DNA of 52,552 bases from Candidatus Krumholzibacteriota bacterium. Lineage in GTDB: Bacteria > Krumholzibacteriota > Krumholzibacteriia > JAJRXK01. Below, in pieces: positions 33,162 to 43,176 of this stretch; position 1 is the first letter of the stretch, and each line of letters begins with the position of its first letter. The stretch lies in the NCBI GenBank assembly GCA_029262065.1, contig JAJDAC010000058.1:1-52552 (forward strand), written 5' to 3'. A program made the position numbers and the translations under genes. The notes under the pieces are model-generated. The model searched no databases. It was not told where the DNA came from and saw nothing but the letters and a program-made list of their open reading frames with translations.

Positions 33162-34514
33162 ATGACCGCCCCTTCCCCATCGCCCGTCGACGGATTCGTA
33201 TCCGAGCTACGAGAGCTGGCTGGCGACGACGCAACCGTGGAGAGTATTGCCGGTGGTCCGCAATGGCTGTCTCTACGAGTACGGGGACGATATATATGGA
33301 TCGTCACCGTGCAACCGTTGCGACGGGCATGGATTTCCGACGAACCGATTCCACGCGACGCACTGCGGGTGCTGGGATGGCACGAGAAGAGTCCGTTTGC
33401 CGAGCACCTGCGCGGTGCCAGCTTGGTAGGTTCCTCGGTGTTGCAGACCGAAGATGGGCGGACGGACGGCCTGCGGATCGAACTGACGCGACAGGGCCAG
33501 CCCATGTCGCTGACCGCCCGGTTCTGGCCCCGCCCCGGCGCGCTGTGGCTGGACATGGAAAACGGCGAGCGACTGGCGCAAATCGGCCGCATGGAGGGCG
33601 CATCCCTGCTCGCGCGTGAACCGCAGGGCGTTGCCCCGGCCCACGACGGCCGGGCCGAGTTGTTGGCATGGGCCTTCGACCTGGCGCGGCAACGGCTGCT
33701 GCAACAGTCGCGCAACGCAGTCAAGCGCAAGCGGCGGCTGTTGGAACACCTGAAGGCCGACCTGGCCCAGGCCACGGACACGCAGGATCGCCGGACCGAC
33801 GCCGACATCCTGGCGGCTCGACTGTCCGATGTACCGAGCGGCGTAGCCGAGATAACCCTCGAGGACTTCGAGGGAAACCCTCGAAGCATTCAACTGAATC
33901 CGGCGCTGAACCCCGCGGCCAATCTGAGCGCACTGTACAAGCGGGTCGCCAAAGCCGAGCGCAAGGTCGAGGACCTGACCAATCGTACGATCCAGGTGGA
34001 GAATCAGTTTGAAGCGCTGGAGGGAAACCCGGCCCGGGTCGAAGAGGCGAGCACGCTGGAGGAAATGCTGACCCTCGCCGATCAATGGGAACTATCGATT
34101 CAGCCTCGCGACAAGGGTCAGGCGGCCGCGCAGCGGCGTGGCGAAAGCGACCGACGTCCGTACAAACAGTTCGAGACCCAGGGCTTCGAAATCCGCGTCG
34201 GCCGCTCGGCCAAAGACAACGATGAACTGCTCCGTAGGTTCACCAAGCCACGGGACCTATGGCTTCACGCCTCAGGGGTGGAAGGAAGTCACGTGATCAT
34301 CGTTTCACAGGGACGCGACGTGCCGGCACCGGTCATCGAACACGCCGCGGGCCTGGCGGCGTGGTTCAGCAAGGCGAAGCACTCGGCAACGGTGGGCGTA
34401 GTCGTAACCGAGCGTCGGTACGTACGCAAACCGCGCAAGGCGAAGACAGGCTCGGTTGTCGCCGAGCGAGCCAGGACGTTGTTTGTTTCGCCCATGGAAC
34501 CCCTTCGGAGCTAG
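33162..34514 (+). CDS. rqcH: NFACT-family ribosome quality control protein (RqcH-like), short form
   Basis: This 450-residue protein has an NFACT-N domain (residues about 1-170), a coiled-coil middle region (RQRLLQQSRNAVKRKRRLLE and RVAKAERKVEDL) and an NFACT-R domain with GRSAKDNDELLRRFTKP and DLWLHASGVEGSHVII. RqcH binds the obstructed 50S subunit with peptidyl-tRNA and adds alanine tails. It is shorter than the Bacillus protein (about 570 residues): the C-terminal NFACT-C part and much of the helix-hairpin-helix region are missing. Start at ATG 33162, with AAGG just upstream. Confidence 0.85.
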   Translation: MTAPSPSPVDGFVSELRELAGDDATVESIAGGPQWLSLRVRGRYIWIVTVQPLRRAWISDEPIPRDALRVLGWHEKSPFAEHLRGASLVGSSVLQTEDGRTDGLRIELTRQGQPMSLTARFWPRPGALWLDMENGERLAQIGRMEGASLLAREPQGVAPAHDGRAELLAWAFDLARQRLLQQSRNAVKRKRRLLEHLKADLAQATDTQDRRTDADILAARLSDVPSGVAEITLEDFEGNPRSIQLNPALNPAANLSALYKRVAKAERKVEDLTNRTIQVENQFEALEGNPARVEEASTLEEMLTLADQWELSIQPRDKGQAAAQRRGESDRRPYKQFETQGFEIRVGRSAKDNDELLRRFTKPRDLWLHASGVEGSHVIIVSQGRDVPAPVIEHAAGLAAWFSKAKHSATVGVVVTERRYVRKPRKAKTGSVVAERARTLFVSPMEPLRS

Positions 34515-34716
34515 GCCCCGCGTTACCTGACGCGCCCCAGGAGACGCCGCGGGGACCGGTTACAAAGACGCCAAACTTGATTTCTGAGACCCCGTCACAG
34601 GTTTGTGGTAGCGACTTGCATCCAACTCCATACTTTTGCCGTACATAAGAACGTGGGTGGGAATTGCCCAACCCTGGCCCCGGGCCCAATACGATCAGAA
34701 GAAAGCGGATAACATC

Positions 34717-35463
34717 ATGTGGCATAATAGCTTAAGAATATTCTTCTTCGTAGTATTGGCCGGAACGGTGGCCTGCGGCCAGGACGACCCGGTGGCCACG
34801 GGCGACCCGGGGCCCATCGGTCCCGATCTGCCCGACCAGCTCCAGGCCGGCCTGTTCAGCTGGCCCGAGCAGCCTTTTTCGCCCACCAATATGGCTCCCG
34901 TGGAGAACTACCTGGGCGTGGGCGACACCGCCGTGGACTTCACTCTGCTGGACCTGGACGGCACCGGCTCCACCCTCTCCGAGCTCCTGGCCACGCGCCC
35001 GGTTCTGTTGATCACGGGATCGTTCTCCTGCGGGGTCTACGTGCAGATGCTCGACGAACTGAACGCCTTTGCCGCGGAGCTTCATGAAAGCGGCATGCGC
35101 TACGACGAAGCCCTGCACATCGTCCATGTGTACGTGGTGGAAGCCCATCCCTCAGACCCCGATCCGTCACCCTACTACGGCGTGGTGACCGATCATCCCG
35201 AGAGCATTCCACAGGCTCGCACATACCCGGCCCGAGTGGAGAACGCCCGGCGCATGCCCGCGCTGCTCGAGGGAAGTCAACTTCTGCTGGTCGACGACGT
35301 TACGCCCAAGCCGAACAACCCGGTTTGGTGCACCTACGGCACGGGAGCCAACAGCGCATTCGTGATCGACATGGAAGGGAAGATCGTCGCCTCGCAGGAT
35401 TGGGCCAACTTGCCGGACCTGCGACGCGCAGCGAATCGACTGCTCAGCAGCGCCACGCCCTGA
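34717..35463 (+). CDS. Deiodinase-like thioredoxin-fold lipoprotein with Cys at the Sec position
   Basis: This 248-residue protein has a lipoprotein signal ending AGTVACGQDD. A peroxiredoxin/deiodinase-like thioredoxin fold follows, with GSFSCGVYVQMLDELN, where animal deiodinases have selenocysteine, and the deiodinase-like VYVVEAHPSDPDPS. The ATG at 34717 is preceded by AAGCGGAT. The stop directly abuts the selB stop on the other strand with no spacer. The substrate is unknown, and the cysteine makes a thiol-based redox role likely. Confidence 0.72.
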   Translation: MWHNSLRIFFFVVLAGTVACGQDDPVATGDPGPIGPDLPDQLQAGLFSWPEQPFSPTNMAPVENYLGVGDTAVDFTLLDLDGTGSTLSELLATRPVLLITGSFSCGVYVQMLDELNAFAAELHESGMRYDEALHIVHVYVVEAHPSDPDPSPYYGVVTDHPESIPQARTYPARVENARRMPALLEGSQLLLVDDVTPKPNNPVWCTYGTGANSAFVIDMEGKIVASQDWANLPDLRRAANRLLSSATP

Positions 35464-37365
35464 CTAGGGACACCGCGGGCCCCTTCGGCGCTTGCCGCCG
35501 TCGAAACGCGTCACTTCCTGGTGGTCCAGCCACTCGAGCATCGGCACCACGAATTTCCGCGATCCGCCCGTCCATTCTTTGACGTCGGAAACTTCCAACG
35601 CGTCGTTCTTGGCGAAGTGTTCACCGGTACGAGCAATGAGTCCGTCCATGCGTGAACGCGTGGTGAGTAGACGCCCACCTAGTTTTTCCACGCGACCCGC
35701 CCCCACCAACAACCGAAGTTCGGGGCTGCGCATTTCTTCCTCGGTGGCCTGATAGGCGGGCTGGGCCTGCGACACCCGCTCTTCGAACGCGGCCAGTTTT
35801 TCCTCTTGGCTCACGTTCAGCTCGGGGGCCGCGGTATCGGCCCGCACGCGATCATCCAACACGAACAACGGATGGTGCGAAGCGAGGCGCTGCAGGAATT
35901 GCGAGAACACCTGGCCGGCTCCGGTGAAACCCAAAGCAGAGCGCAATTCTTCCTTCGACAAGCCGGGCGTCATGGGCTCCTTGGCCTGATGCGCGCGTAC
36001 CCGGGTCAAAATTTCCTCGGCCGCGGCCGCCACCACCGGAGCGGCCACCAATGAATCACCCAGGGTAATTACCGTTCCATCGTTCTGCGCCGACTGGATG
36101 GCACTGTCGACCTGCTTGCGCGAGTATCCCAACATGGAGAAATCCGCACGTACCTCGGCTTTCAGCCGTCCGCGCAGGCCATTCCGCTCCACCCTCAGCC
36201 ATGGCCACTCATCTGATCCGCGTTCGTGACACCGGCGCAACCAGTCGGCCGCCTGCGCCCGGCGCTGGCGTTCGGGCATGGACGGGTCGAGAACAATCCC
36301 GCCGGCCACGGTCACCGTCGGCGAGTAGCTCCGCAAGACAAGCGAGTCGCCCGGGCGCGCTACCAACGGTTCTTCCAGAAGCAACCGCGCGTAGGCGCTC
36401 TCTCCAAACGGAAGCTCGTCTCGCTCCACGATGTCGAGGCGGGCCAACACTTCACGCGCCGCGTGGTTCACGTGCAGGCGCACACGCTGTTTCATCATGG
36501 GAGCTCGCGCGGCGGGTTTGACCACGGCCGTTACGTGCACCCCCACTACCGTCGAAGCCACCCACGCGTCGCCACTGACAAGCGCGTCGCCGCGCGATAC
36601 TTCGTCTTTCTTGGCGCCGTTCAACGCCAACGCCACGCGCGCGCCCGCGAAGGCTTCGGGGACGTTGTCGCCGTGGCTCTGCACCTCGCGCACTCGCACC
36701 GCACGATCCGTGGGCAACAGACGCAGCGAGTCGCCCACCTTCACGCTGCCCGCCCACGCCGTGCCGGTAATCACCACGCCCGCGCCAGGCATGGCAAACA
36801 CACGGTCCACGGGCACGCGAAAGTCACCCGAGCGACCCTTTTCCGGCGCGGTCCGGGCCAGTTCGAGCACCTGAGCCCGCAGTTCGTCGAGACCCTCCCC
36901 CGTCTGCGCGCTGACCTCGACGATCGGCGCGTCTTCCAAAAAGCTGCCCGCCACCAGATCGATCACTTCCTCGCGCACCACTTCACGCAGTTCGGGGTCG
37001 GCCAGGTCGGTCTTGGTGAGCACGATCAGTCCGCTGCTTACATTCAGGAGTCGGAGAACATCGAAGTGTTCGCGCGTTTGCGGCATCACTCCCTCGTCGG
37101 CCGCAATCAGCAACATGACCAGATCCATACCGCCCGCCCCGGCTACCATCTGACGGACGAACCGCTCGTGACCAGGCACATCGACCACGCCCACGCGAAC
37201 GTCGTCGGCCAGCTTCAGGTGTGCGAAGCCCAACTCAATGGAGATGCCGCGACGATGCTCTTCTTCGAGACGGTCGGTATCGGTACCGGTAAGCGCGCGC
37301 ACCAGGGTTGTCTTGCCGTGGTCGACGTGACCGGCGGTGCCAAGAATGAGGGTGCGGCGATTCAC
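35464..37365 (-). CDS. selB: Selenocysteine-specific elongation factor SelB
   Basis: This 633-residue factor delivers Sec-tRNA to UGA codons with a SECIS hairpin. It has GTPase motifs [19 protein letters not shown] and TKTDL, EF-Tu-like domains 2-3, and winged-helix repeats at the C-terminus (about residues 400-630). I use the GTG at 37363-37365, although it lacks a good Shine-Dalgarno sequence; a longer frame starts at 37422. It follows murA by 13 bases. The organism must therefore use selenocysteine, but selA, selD and tRNA-Sec are not in this window. Confidence 0.92.
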   Translation of the reverse strand: MNRRTLILGTAGHVDHGKTTLVRALTGTDTDRLEEEHRRGISIELGFAHLKLADDVRVGVVDVPGHERFVRQMVAGAGGMDLVMLLIAADEGVMPQTREHFDVLRLLNVSSGLIVLTKTDLADPELREVVREEVIDLVAGSFLEDAPIVEVSAQTGEGLDELRAQVLELARTAPEKGRSGDFRVPVDRVFAMPGAGVVITGTAWAGSVKVGDSLRLLPTDRAVRVREVQSHGDNVPEAFAGARVALALNGAKKDEVSRGDALVSGDAWVASTVVGVHVTAVVKPAARAPMMKQRVRLHVNHAAREVLARLDIVERDELPFGESAYARLLLEEPLVARPGDSLVLRSYSPTVTVAGGIVLDPSMPERQRRAQAADWLRRCHERGSDEWPWLRVERNGLRGRLKAEVRADFSMLGYSRKQVDSAIQSAQNDGTVITLGDSLVAAPVVAAAAEEILTRVRAHQAKEPMTPGLSKEELRSALGFTGAGQVFSQFLQRLASHHPLFVLDDRVRADTAAPELNVSQEEKLAAFEERVSQAQPAYQATEEEMRSPELRLLVGAGRVEKLGGRLLTTRSRMDGLIARTGEHFAKNDALEVSDVKEWTGGSRKFVVPMLEWLDHQEVTRFDGGKRRRGPRCP

Positions 37366-37378
37366 TTCGGTGGAATCA

Positions 37379-38644
37379 TCAGGGGGTGGGCGGGCCGGCC
37401 ACGCGCTCGATGCTCGCGCCAACCGCCTGCAGTTTCTTCTCGATGCCCTCGTACCCGCGATCTATGTGGTACACGCGGTCGATCAACGTGCTGCCGTGCG
37501 CCACCATGCCCGCCAGGATAAGCGCGGCCGAAGCCCGCAGGTCGGTGGCCATGACGGGCGCGCCCTTCAGCGAATCCACTCCGTGGATCACGGCCGAGTT
37601 TCCGTCGAGCCGGATGTCAGCGCCCAGACGGCGCAGCTCGGCTACGTGCGTGAAGCGATCGGGATAGATGGTGTCGGTGATTACGCTGATGCCGTCCATA
37701 CAGCAAGCCACCACCATGGTCTGCGCTTGCATGTCGGTAGCGAAACCAGGGAAGGGCCGAGTGACTGCATTGATGGGATCGTGGGCGCGAGTGCCATCGA
37801 CCACTACCGAACGGTCGCCCCACTGGAACGAACAGCCGGTGCTCTCCAGGCAATCGATGGTGGCCCCCATGTCTTCCTGAAGAACATTCTCGACGGTAAG
37901 CTTCGAACGCGTGGCCGCGGCCGCCGCGAGAAACGTTCCCGCTTCGATGCGATCGGGAATGACCGTCACGTCCAGCGGGCCCAACTCGTCCACACCGTCG
38001 ATCTCGAGTCGTGTGGTACCGATTCCAGAAATCTTTGCGCCCGCGTCCTTCAACGCCACGGCCAGCTGAGTGCACTCGGGCTCGCGCGCCGCGTTCTCCA
38101 GCACGGTGTGGCCCTTGGCCAACACCGCGGCCATGAGCACGTTGGCCGTGGCTCCCACGCTGGAAATCTCAAAATGGATGTGGGCGCCAGTGAGGCCGGA
38201 GGTCTTGGCCAGGATGTAGCCGCCTTCCAGATCGATCTGCCCACCCAAGGCTTCCATTCCCTTCAGGTGCAGATCGACGGGTCTGGGTCCCCAGGCGCAA
38301 CCGCCGGGCAGGCTTACCTTGGCCTCGTGGTGATGAGCCAACAAGGGACCCAACACGTAGATGCTGGCTCGCATGGTCTTCACCAGATCGTAGGGTGCCT
38401 CGATGCCCTTGGCGTCGGTGGTATCGACGACCATGGTGTCGGCATCCATCTGCACTTTGGCGCCAAGGGTCTCGAGCACTCGCGCCATGGTGCGCGTGTC
38501 GCGAAGACTGGGCACGCGATGGATCTTGCTCACGCCGCGGCTCAGCAGAGTTGCGGCCATGAGAGGCAACACCGCGTTCTTGGCGCCGCTGACCTGCAGG
38601 GTTCCTTCCAGCGGACAGGGGCCTTCTATGACAAAGCGATCCAT
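37379..38644 (-). CDS. murA: UDP-N-acetylglucosamine 1-carboxyvinyltransferase
   Basis: This 421-residue enzyme catalyses the first committed step of peptidoglycan synthesis. It starts [20 protein letters not shown] and has [13 protein letters not shown]. The catalytic Cys116 lies in [13 protein letters not shown], in the phosphoenolpyruvate-binding loop that fosfomycin targets. Length is standard. The ORF continues 18 codons upstream but the Met at 38644 matches the family. Confidence 0.96.
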   Translation of the reverse strand: MDRFVIEGPCPLEGTLQVSGAKNAVLPLMAATLLSRGVSKIHRVPSLRDTRTMARVLETLGAKVQMDADTMVVDTTDAKGIEAPYDLVKTMRASIYVLGPLLAHHHEAKVSLPGGCAWGPRPVDLHLKGMEALGGQIDLEGGYILAKTSGLTGAHIHFEISSVGATANVLMAAVLAKGHTVLENAAREPECTQLAVALKDAGAKISGIGTTRLEIDGVDELGPLDVTVIPDRIEAGTFLAAAAATRSKLTVENVLQEDMGATIDCLESTGCSFQWGDRSVVVDGTRAHDPINAVTRPFPGFATDMQAQTMVVACCMDGISVITDTIYPDRFTHVAELRRLGADIRLDGNSAVIHGVDSLKGAPVMATDLRASAALILAGMVAHGSTLIDRVYHIDRGYEGIEKKLQAVGASIERVAGPPTP

Positions 38645-38855
38645 GAAATCTCCACGAGTTGCGGCGGATAGTGACTCAGGAGCACGGTAAGGGAACACCG
38701 CGCAGGATGCCAGTCCTGGCCCACCACCACGGCCTTGTTTCCCACGGCGAGAGGGCGCTTGCGGCGTGGCCCGATACAGGAAACTTTACGAATTCGGCTC
38801 GCAAATCGCCGAGGGCCGCGAGACAATGGAGGCTCTCTGTCCAGGAGATGGTTCC

Positions 38856-39743
38856 ATGAAGTGGCAAACGCCCCGCGCATGCGCGGTCTTCATTTGCCTG
38901 ATCTTCGCGCTCCCCTTGTCGGTCTTCGCCCAGGCTGTTTCGTCTGATCGCCCGCCGGTTCTCGCCTCCATCGAGCTCGTCGACGGTACGACCCTGCGCG
39001 GGCGCGTCGTCGAAGAAAGCAGCGAACGGGTGGTGTTGGAACACGCCACCCTGGGCCGTCTGGAGATAGCACGAGACCGGATCGCTCGCGTGGTCTACGA
39101 AACCGGCGAGACGCCCAACCCTCGGGACAGCTGGAAGATCGATCCGTCCTACAACTCGATCGTGCTCACCCCCACGCCGGCCACCCTGCCCAAGGGAACC
39201 GGGTACTTCCGCGATTTCGAATTGCTCTTCTTGAACCTGGGCTACGCGCCCAGCGACCAGGTAAACCTGGCCATCGGCACGGTATTCCCCGTTACATCCA
39301 GCTTGGTGGGGTTCATCGCCGGTGCCAAGGTACGGCTTCTCGATCGTGAACAGTACGGCGTGGGAGTTGCGCTGAACGGTAGCTTCACGTTTTTCGAAGA
39401 TCTCGAGAATGATTCGCTGTCGTCGCTGGGGGTTGTGCTGGGCGTGGGAGATCGGCGCCAGAGCCTGAACGTTTCGTTCAGCGGCGCGTTCGTCGGGGAC
39501 GAAGGCGAGGGAATCCTACTGATAGGCGGAGACATGCAGGTCCGCTCGGGCCTCAAGTTGATAGCCGAGTACGGCAACGTCACCTCGTCGCTGTTCGAAG
39601 ACGAAGACTTCAATGGGCTCATCAACTTCGGCGTGCGGTTCTTCGGCGACAACATCGCCTTCACGCTCACGGGGTTTCGTCCGCTCGAAGAGACCGGGAG
39701 TCTGTTGCTGTTTCCGCTGGGAGTTTTTTCGGTCAACTGGTGA
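38856..39743 (+). CDS. Secreted beta-barrel-like protein
   Basis: This 295-residue protein has a signal peptide (residues about 1-28, ending near SVFAQ). A short domain LVDGTTLRGRVVEESSERV resembles the SH3-like/DUF-type N-terminal of outer-membrane proteins. Amphipathic beta strands follow, with alternating pattern as in outer-membrane barrels, ending FPLGVFSVNW. The ATG at 38856 has GGAGATGG upstream; the in-frame start at 38766 is too long. It interrupts an otherwise minus-strand run between murA and prmC. Confidence 0.72.
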   Translation: MKWQTPRACAVFICLIFALPLSVFAQAVSSDRPPVLASIELVDGTTLRGRVVEESSERVVLEHATLGRLEIARDRIARVVYETGETPNPRDSWKIDPSYNSIVLTPTPATLPKGTGYFRDFELLFLNLGYAPSDQVNLAIGTVFPVTSSLVGFIAGAKVRLLDREQYGVGVALNGSFTFFEDLENDSLSSLGVVLGVGDRRQSLNVSFSGAFVGDEGEGILLIGGDMQVRSGLKLIAEYGNVTSSLFEDEDFNGLINFGVRFFGDNIAFTLTGFRPLEETGSLLLFPLGVFSVNW

Positions 39744-39768
39744 TCCGCGGATCAAACCGGTGCAGTGG

Positions 39769-40644
39769 TCAGTCGCGTCGCCCCAGCGTCACGCGATCCC
39801 GATCGGCCAGATCTCGCCGGGTGACCACTTCGACGTAGCCCGTCTGCATGAGACACTCGCGAGCCAGCGCGCCCTGCTCAGCGCCATGCTCGAACACGAG
39901 CCAGCCCCCCGGCGAAAGCATGTCCTGTCCCAGACGTGTGAGTTGCTCGATCGCGTCCATTCCGGCGCCGCCCGAGAACAGGGCCTCAGCCGGATCATGA
40001 TCGCGGACTTCCGGCGACAGACCCGCGCGCGCACCCTCGGGTATGTACGGAGGGTTGGAAACCAGGAGCTCGACCCGCGAAGAATCGCGGGGCCAACCCT
40101 TCACCAGCACATCCTGCGTGTGCAATTCCAAACGCTCGTGTACCTCGTGCCGTAACGCGTTCTCCTGCGTCAGGGCGATCGCGGCGGGCGATACATCAAA
40201 ACCCACGGCCCGCGCTTGCGGCCAACGATGCAACAGGCTCACGGCCACGATGCCGGTACCCACTCCCACCTCCACGAAGGTCGCGGGGGGGCTACCGTTG
40301 AACCGCTCGGCGCACACCTGAATGAGAGTTTCGGTTTCCGGACGCGGAATGAACACGCCAGGCTTCACGGCGAACGACAGATCGTACACCTGGCTCTCGC
40401 CGACCAACAACTGCAGCGGCACTCGCTGCGCGCGTTGACGCACGAGCTCGCGGGCCCGCTCACGCTCGGCCGGGACCAACGGTCGATCGAACTGTACGTA
40501 CAGTTGGAGTCTATCCACACCCAGGACATGAGCCAGCAGGTGTTCCGCGTCCAGACGCGGCGATTCGACACCGTGCTTGGCCAGAAAGTCGGCCGAAACC
40601 TTCACCACTTCCAGGGGCGTCCAGGCTTTCAGTTCTTCGGCCAC
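39769..40644 (-). CDS. prmC: Peptide chain release factor N5-glutamine methyltransferase
   Basis: This 291-residue SAM enzyme methylates the Gln of the GGQ motif of release factors. Motif I EVGVGTGIVAVSLL and the catalytic NPPYIPEG are present. It starts with a GTG two bases after the prfA stop, so its substrate's gene is immediately upstream and coupled. Confidence 0.94.
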   Translation of the reverse strand: MAEELKAWTPLEVVKVSADFLAKHGVESPRLDAEHLLAHVLGVDRLQLYVQFDRPLVPAERERARELVRQRAQRVPLQLLVGESQVYDLSFAVKPGVFIPRPETETLIQVCAERFNGSPPATFVEVGVGTGIVAVSLLHRWPQARAVGFDVSPAAIALTQENALRHEVHERLELHTQDVLVKGWPRDSSRVELLVSNPPYIPEGARAGLSPEVRDHDPAEALFSGGAGMDAIEQLTRLGQDMLSPGGWLVFEHGAEQGALARECLMQTGYVEVVTRRDLADRDRVTLGRRD

Positions 40645-40646
40645 GA

Positions 40647-41732
40647 TCAGGTCTTGGAGTGGGCCTGAGTGTGTTCCTGAAACATCTGTTCGCGATAGAA
40701 CTGGATGACCGTATCAAGCAGAACATCGAGATCGCCGTCGAGCACTTCGTGCAGGTTGTGCGCGGTGTAGTTGATGCGGTGGTCGGTAATGCGCGTCTGT
40801 GGGAAGTTGTAGGTGCGGATCTTGGCGCTGCGATCGCCACCGGCGACCTGCGCCTTGCGGGCGGCCGCTTCCTTCTCGGCCTGTTCGCGTCGCATCTGCT
40901 CGTAGAGACGCGACTTCAACACCTTCATGGCCTTGGCCTTGTTCTTGTGCTGACTCTTCTCGTCCTGACAGGTAACCACGAGACCGGTGGGGACGTGGGT
41001 AATGCGCACCGCACTGTCGGTGGTATTCACACTCTGACCACCCGGACCGCTGCTTCGGAATACATCGATTCGCAGGTCATTGGCGTTGATGTCCAGTTCC
41101 ACGTCTTCCGCTTCGGGCAAAACCACTACCGATGCGGCCGAAGTGTGGATACGTCCCTGGCTTTCGGTCACCGGCACGCGCTGCACCCGGTGCACGCCGC
41201 TTTCGTAGCGAAGGCGCCCGTAGGCCCCGTCGCCCTTGAGGCTGAAGATGACTTCCTTCATGCCCCCTTGCGCCGACTCCGACGCGTCGATCATTTCCAT
41301 GCGCCACTTCATGCGCTCGGCGTAGCGTTGGTACATGCGCGCGATTTCGTGGGCAAACAGCGCGGCCTCGTCGCCACCCGTGCCGGCGCGCACTTCAAGA
41401 ATGGCATCGCGCGAGTCGTCGGGATCGCGCGGTAGCAGCAAGAGGGAAAGCTTCGATTCCAGGTCGGGAACCTGAGCCTCCAAATCGGCCAGCTCTTCCT
41501 TGGCCAACTCCACCATCTCGGCGTCGCCGCCGTCTTCTATCATGCCTCGGGCGTCATCCACGCCGTCGAGTGCCGCCAGATACGGACGACCGACGTCGGC
41601 GATTTCGCGCAGGTGGGCGTACTCCTGGTTGATCTCGCGGAAGCGAGCCATGTCGTTCATGAGGTTGGGGTCGGCCATGAACTGTTCGAGTTCGGCCAGA
41701 CGCGCCAGGCGCGATTCGACTATATCTCGCAT
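40647..41732 (-). CDS. prfA: Peptide chain release factor 1
   Basis: This 361-residue factor ends translation at UAA and UAG. It has the catalytic GPGGQSVN and the stop-codon reading PVT motif in RVPVTESQGR. It also has a normal N-terminal helical domain. It sits between the DUF1385 gene and prmC. Confidence 0.96.
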   Translation of the reverse strand: MRDIVESRLARLAELEQFMADPNLMNDMARFREINQEYAHLREIADVGRPYLAALDGVDDARGMIEDGGDAEMVELAKEELADLEAQVPDLESKLSLLLLPRDPDDSRDAILEVRAGTGGDEAALFAHEIARMYQRYAERMKWRMEMIDASESAQGGMKEVIFSLKGDGAYGRLRYESGVHRVQRVPVTESQGRIHTSAASVVVLPEAEDVELDINANDLRIDVFRSSGPGGQSVNTTDSAVRITHVPTGLVVTCQDEKSQHKNKAKAMKVLKSRLYEQMRREQAEKEAAARKAQVAGGDRSAKIRTYNFPQTRITDHRINYTAHNLHEVLDGDLDVLLDTVIQFYREQMFQEHTQAHSKT

Positions 41733-41773
41733 GGAAACCCGCCGGTTTCAGGCTCCGTGTCAGGCAACGACAT

Positions 41774-42736
41774 TCAGGCGGGTGCCGCGCCGCGCGTTAC
41801 CTCTTGGTAGGCGCGTTCGTCCGCTTCCGCGGTCTCGGCTTCCAGCACCGCCTTGAGCGCGGCCATGGCTACCTCCAACTGTTCGGTCGTGGGCTCTTTG
41901 GTGGTGATCTTCTGCAGCATCAACCCGGGCCAGATGAAAGGATACATCCAGCGCTCGGTGGCCTTCTTGCCACTGAGCTTGATGAATTCGTAGGCGATGC
42001 CACCGATCACGGGCATGAACGCCAAGCGGGTGAGCCGGTCGCCTATGGTCTCCGGACGGCCCAGCGTCATGAACACCAGCACGCTGATGAGCATCACGAA
42101 CATCAGGAACGAAGTACCGCACCGCGGGTGCAACGTAGTGAATCTGTTGGCACTCTCGGGTACCAACGGTAGGCCATTTTCGAACACATGAATGGTTTTG
42201 TGCTCGGCCCCGTGGTACTGGAACAGTCGGCGCATGTCTTCCATGCGCCCAATGATGAGCAGGTAGGCCAGGAACATGGCCAGACGGAAGAAACCGTCCA
42301 CGATGTTGAAGGCTACTCCACTGCGGGCGCCCGTCCAGTCGGTGAAGACCAGAGGCAGCCAGAAGAAGAGCACCAGGCTAAGCCCGAACGCGAACACCAT
42401 GGTGCCCGCGAGCATGAGCTTGTCCTTCAACGACTGTTCTTTCTCATCGACGGTCTCATCTTCGAGTGCCTGCTCGGCACTGAACATAAGACTGGTCATG
42501 CCCACCGCGAGCGACTCCACGAGATGGAACCCACCACGCAGGAAAGGAACCTTATGGATTCCCAAACGCGCGATGACGCTCTTGAATGGCTTGCTCTTCA
42601 CGATAATGCGCCCGCCGGGCGTGCGTACCGCAGTAGCCACGGCCGACGGACATCGCATCATGACACCCTCGATCACAGCCTGGCCGCCGACGGCCAGGTC
42701 GAGCGACCGCGGATCGTAAGGTGTTTCGCTGCTCAT
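41774..42736 (-). CDS. DUF1385 membrane protein
   Basis: This 320-residue protein begins with VGGQAVIEGVMMRCPSAVATAVR, the signature of the DUF1385/YqhQ-like family. It has four to five hydrophobic segments around residues 100-230 and LHPRCGTSFLMFVML. The family is often encoded beside rpmE and prfA, as here. It has no established activity. Start at ATG 42736, 14 bases after rpmE. Confidence 0.88.
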   Translation of the reverse strand: MSSETPYDPRSLDLAVGGQAVIEGVMMRCPSAVATAVRTPGGRIIVKSKPFKSVIARLGIHKVPFLRGGFHLVESLAVGMTSLMFSAEQALEDETVDEKEQSLKDKLMLAGTMVFAFGLSLVLFFWLPLVFTDWTGARSGVAFNIVDGFFRLAMFLAYLLIIGRMEDMRRLFQYHGAEHKTIHVFENGLPLVPESANRFTTLHPRCGTSFLMFVMLISVLVFMTLGRPETIGDRLTRLAFMPVIGGIAYEFIKLSGKKATERWMYPFIWPGLMLQKITTKEPTTEQLEVAMAALKAVLEAETAEADERAYQEVTRGAAPA

Positions 42737-42750
42737 GGTTGCCCCGACAA

Positions 42751-42981
42751 TCAGGTCTTCTTCTTGGCACCGACGTAGGTCGCGTCTTTGTAGCGGTTCT
42801 TGAAGCGCTCAACGCGACCGGCGGTATCCACAATCTTCTGGGTGCCGGTATAGAAAGGATGGCACGCCGAACAGATTTCCACGTGGATATCCGGGCCCGC
42901 GGTGCTCATGGTTTCGATCGTACTGCCGCAAAGACAAGTGATGGTGGTCTTGGCGTAGTCAGGATGGATTTTGGCTTTCAT
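42751..42981 (-). CDS. rpmE: Ribosomal protein L31 (Cys4, zinc-binding)
   Basis: This 76-residue protein starts [19 protein letters not shown] and has CLC and CSACH, giving four cysteines that suit a zinc-bound C+ L31. The frame extends upstream but the first Met at 42981 matches L31. It leads the rpmE-DUF1385-prfA-prmC operon. Confidence 0.95.
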   Translation of the reverse strand: MKAKIHPDYAKTTITCLCGSTIETMSTAGPDIHVEICSACHPFYTGTQKIVDTAGRVERFKNRYKDATYVGAKKKT

Positions 42982-43093
42982 AGCCTTGCCTTTGAAAGAG
43001 TTACGAGGTCCAGGGGTCACCCGTTTCCGGCGTTCGCCCACTTCACGTAACGACTCGATAGTCCCCTGCAAGAGGATCGAGTGGTGACTTGAG

Positions 43094-43122
43094 AAGGTAG
43101 CACAGCGCGGATGACTGCGCAA
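43094..43122 (-). promoter_or_regulatory. Predicted rpmE promoter
   Basis: On the minus strand TTGCGC (43117-43122) and TACCTT (43094-43099) are 17 bases apart. About 110 bases of leader precede rpmE, room for a regulatory element such as L31 autoregulation. No structure was resolved. Confidence 0.55.
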
Positions 43123-43176
43123 GGTTGTTGGGAGTCAACGAGTTACATGGTTTCGGGGCGCTTTGGGCCGGACGAG

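Noticed and set aside
39741-39754. Palindrome TGATCCGCGGATCA at the stop of the barrel gene
   Set aside because: It is only 14 bases and has no T-run. It is unlikely to be a terminator.
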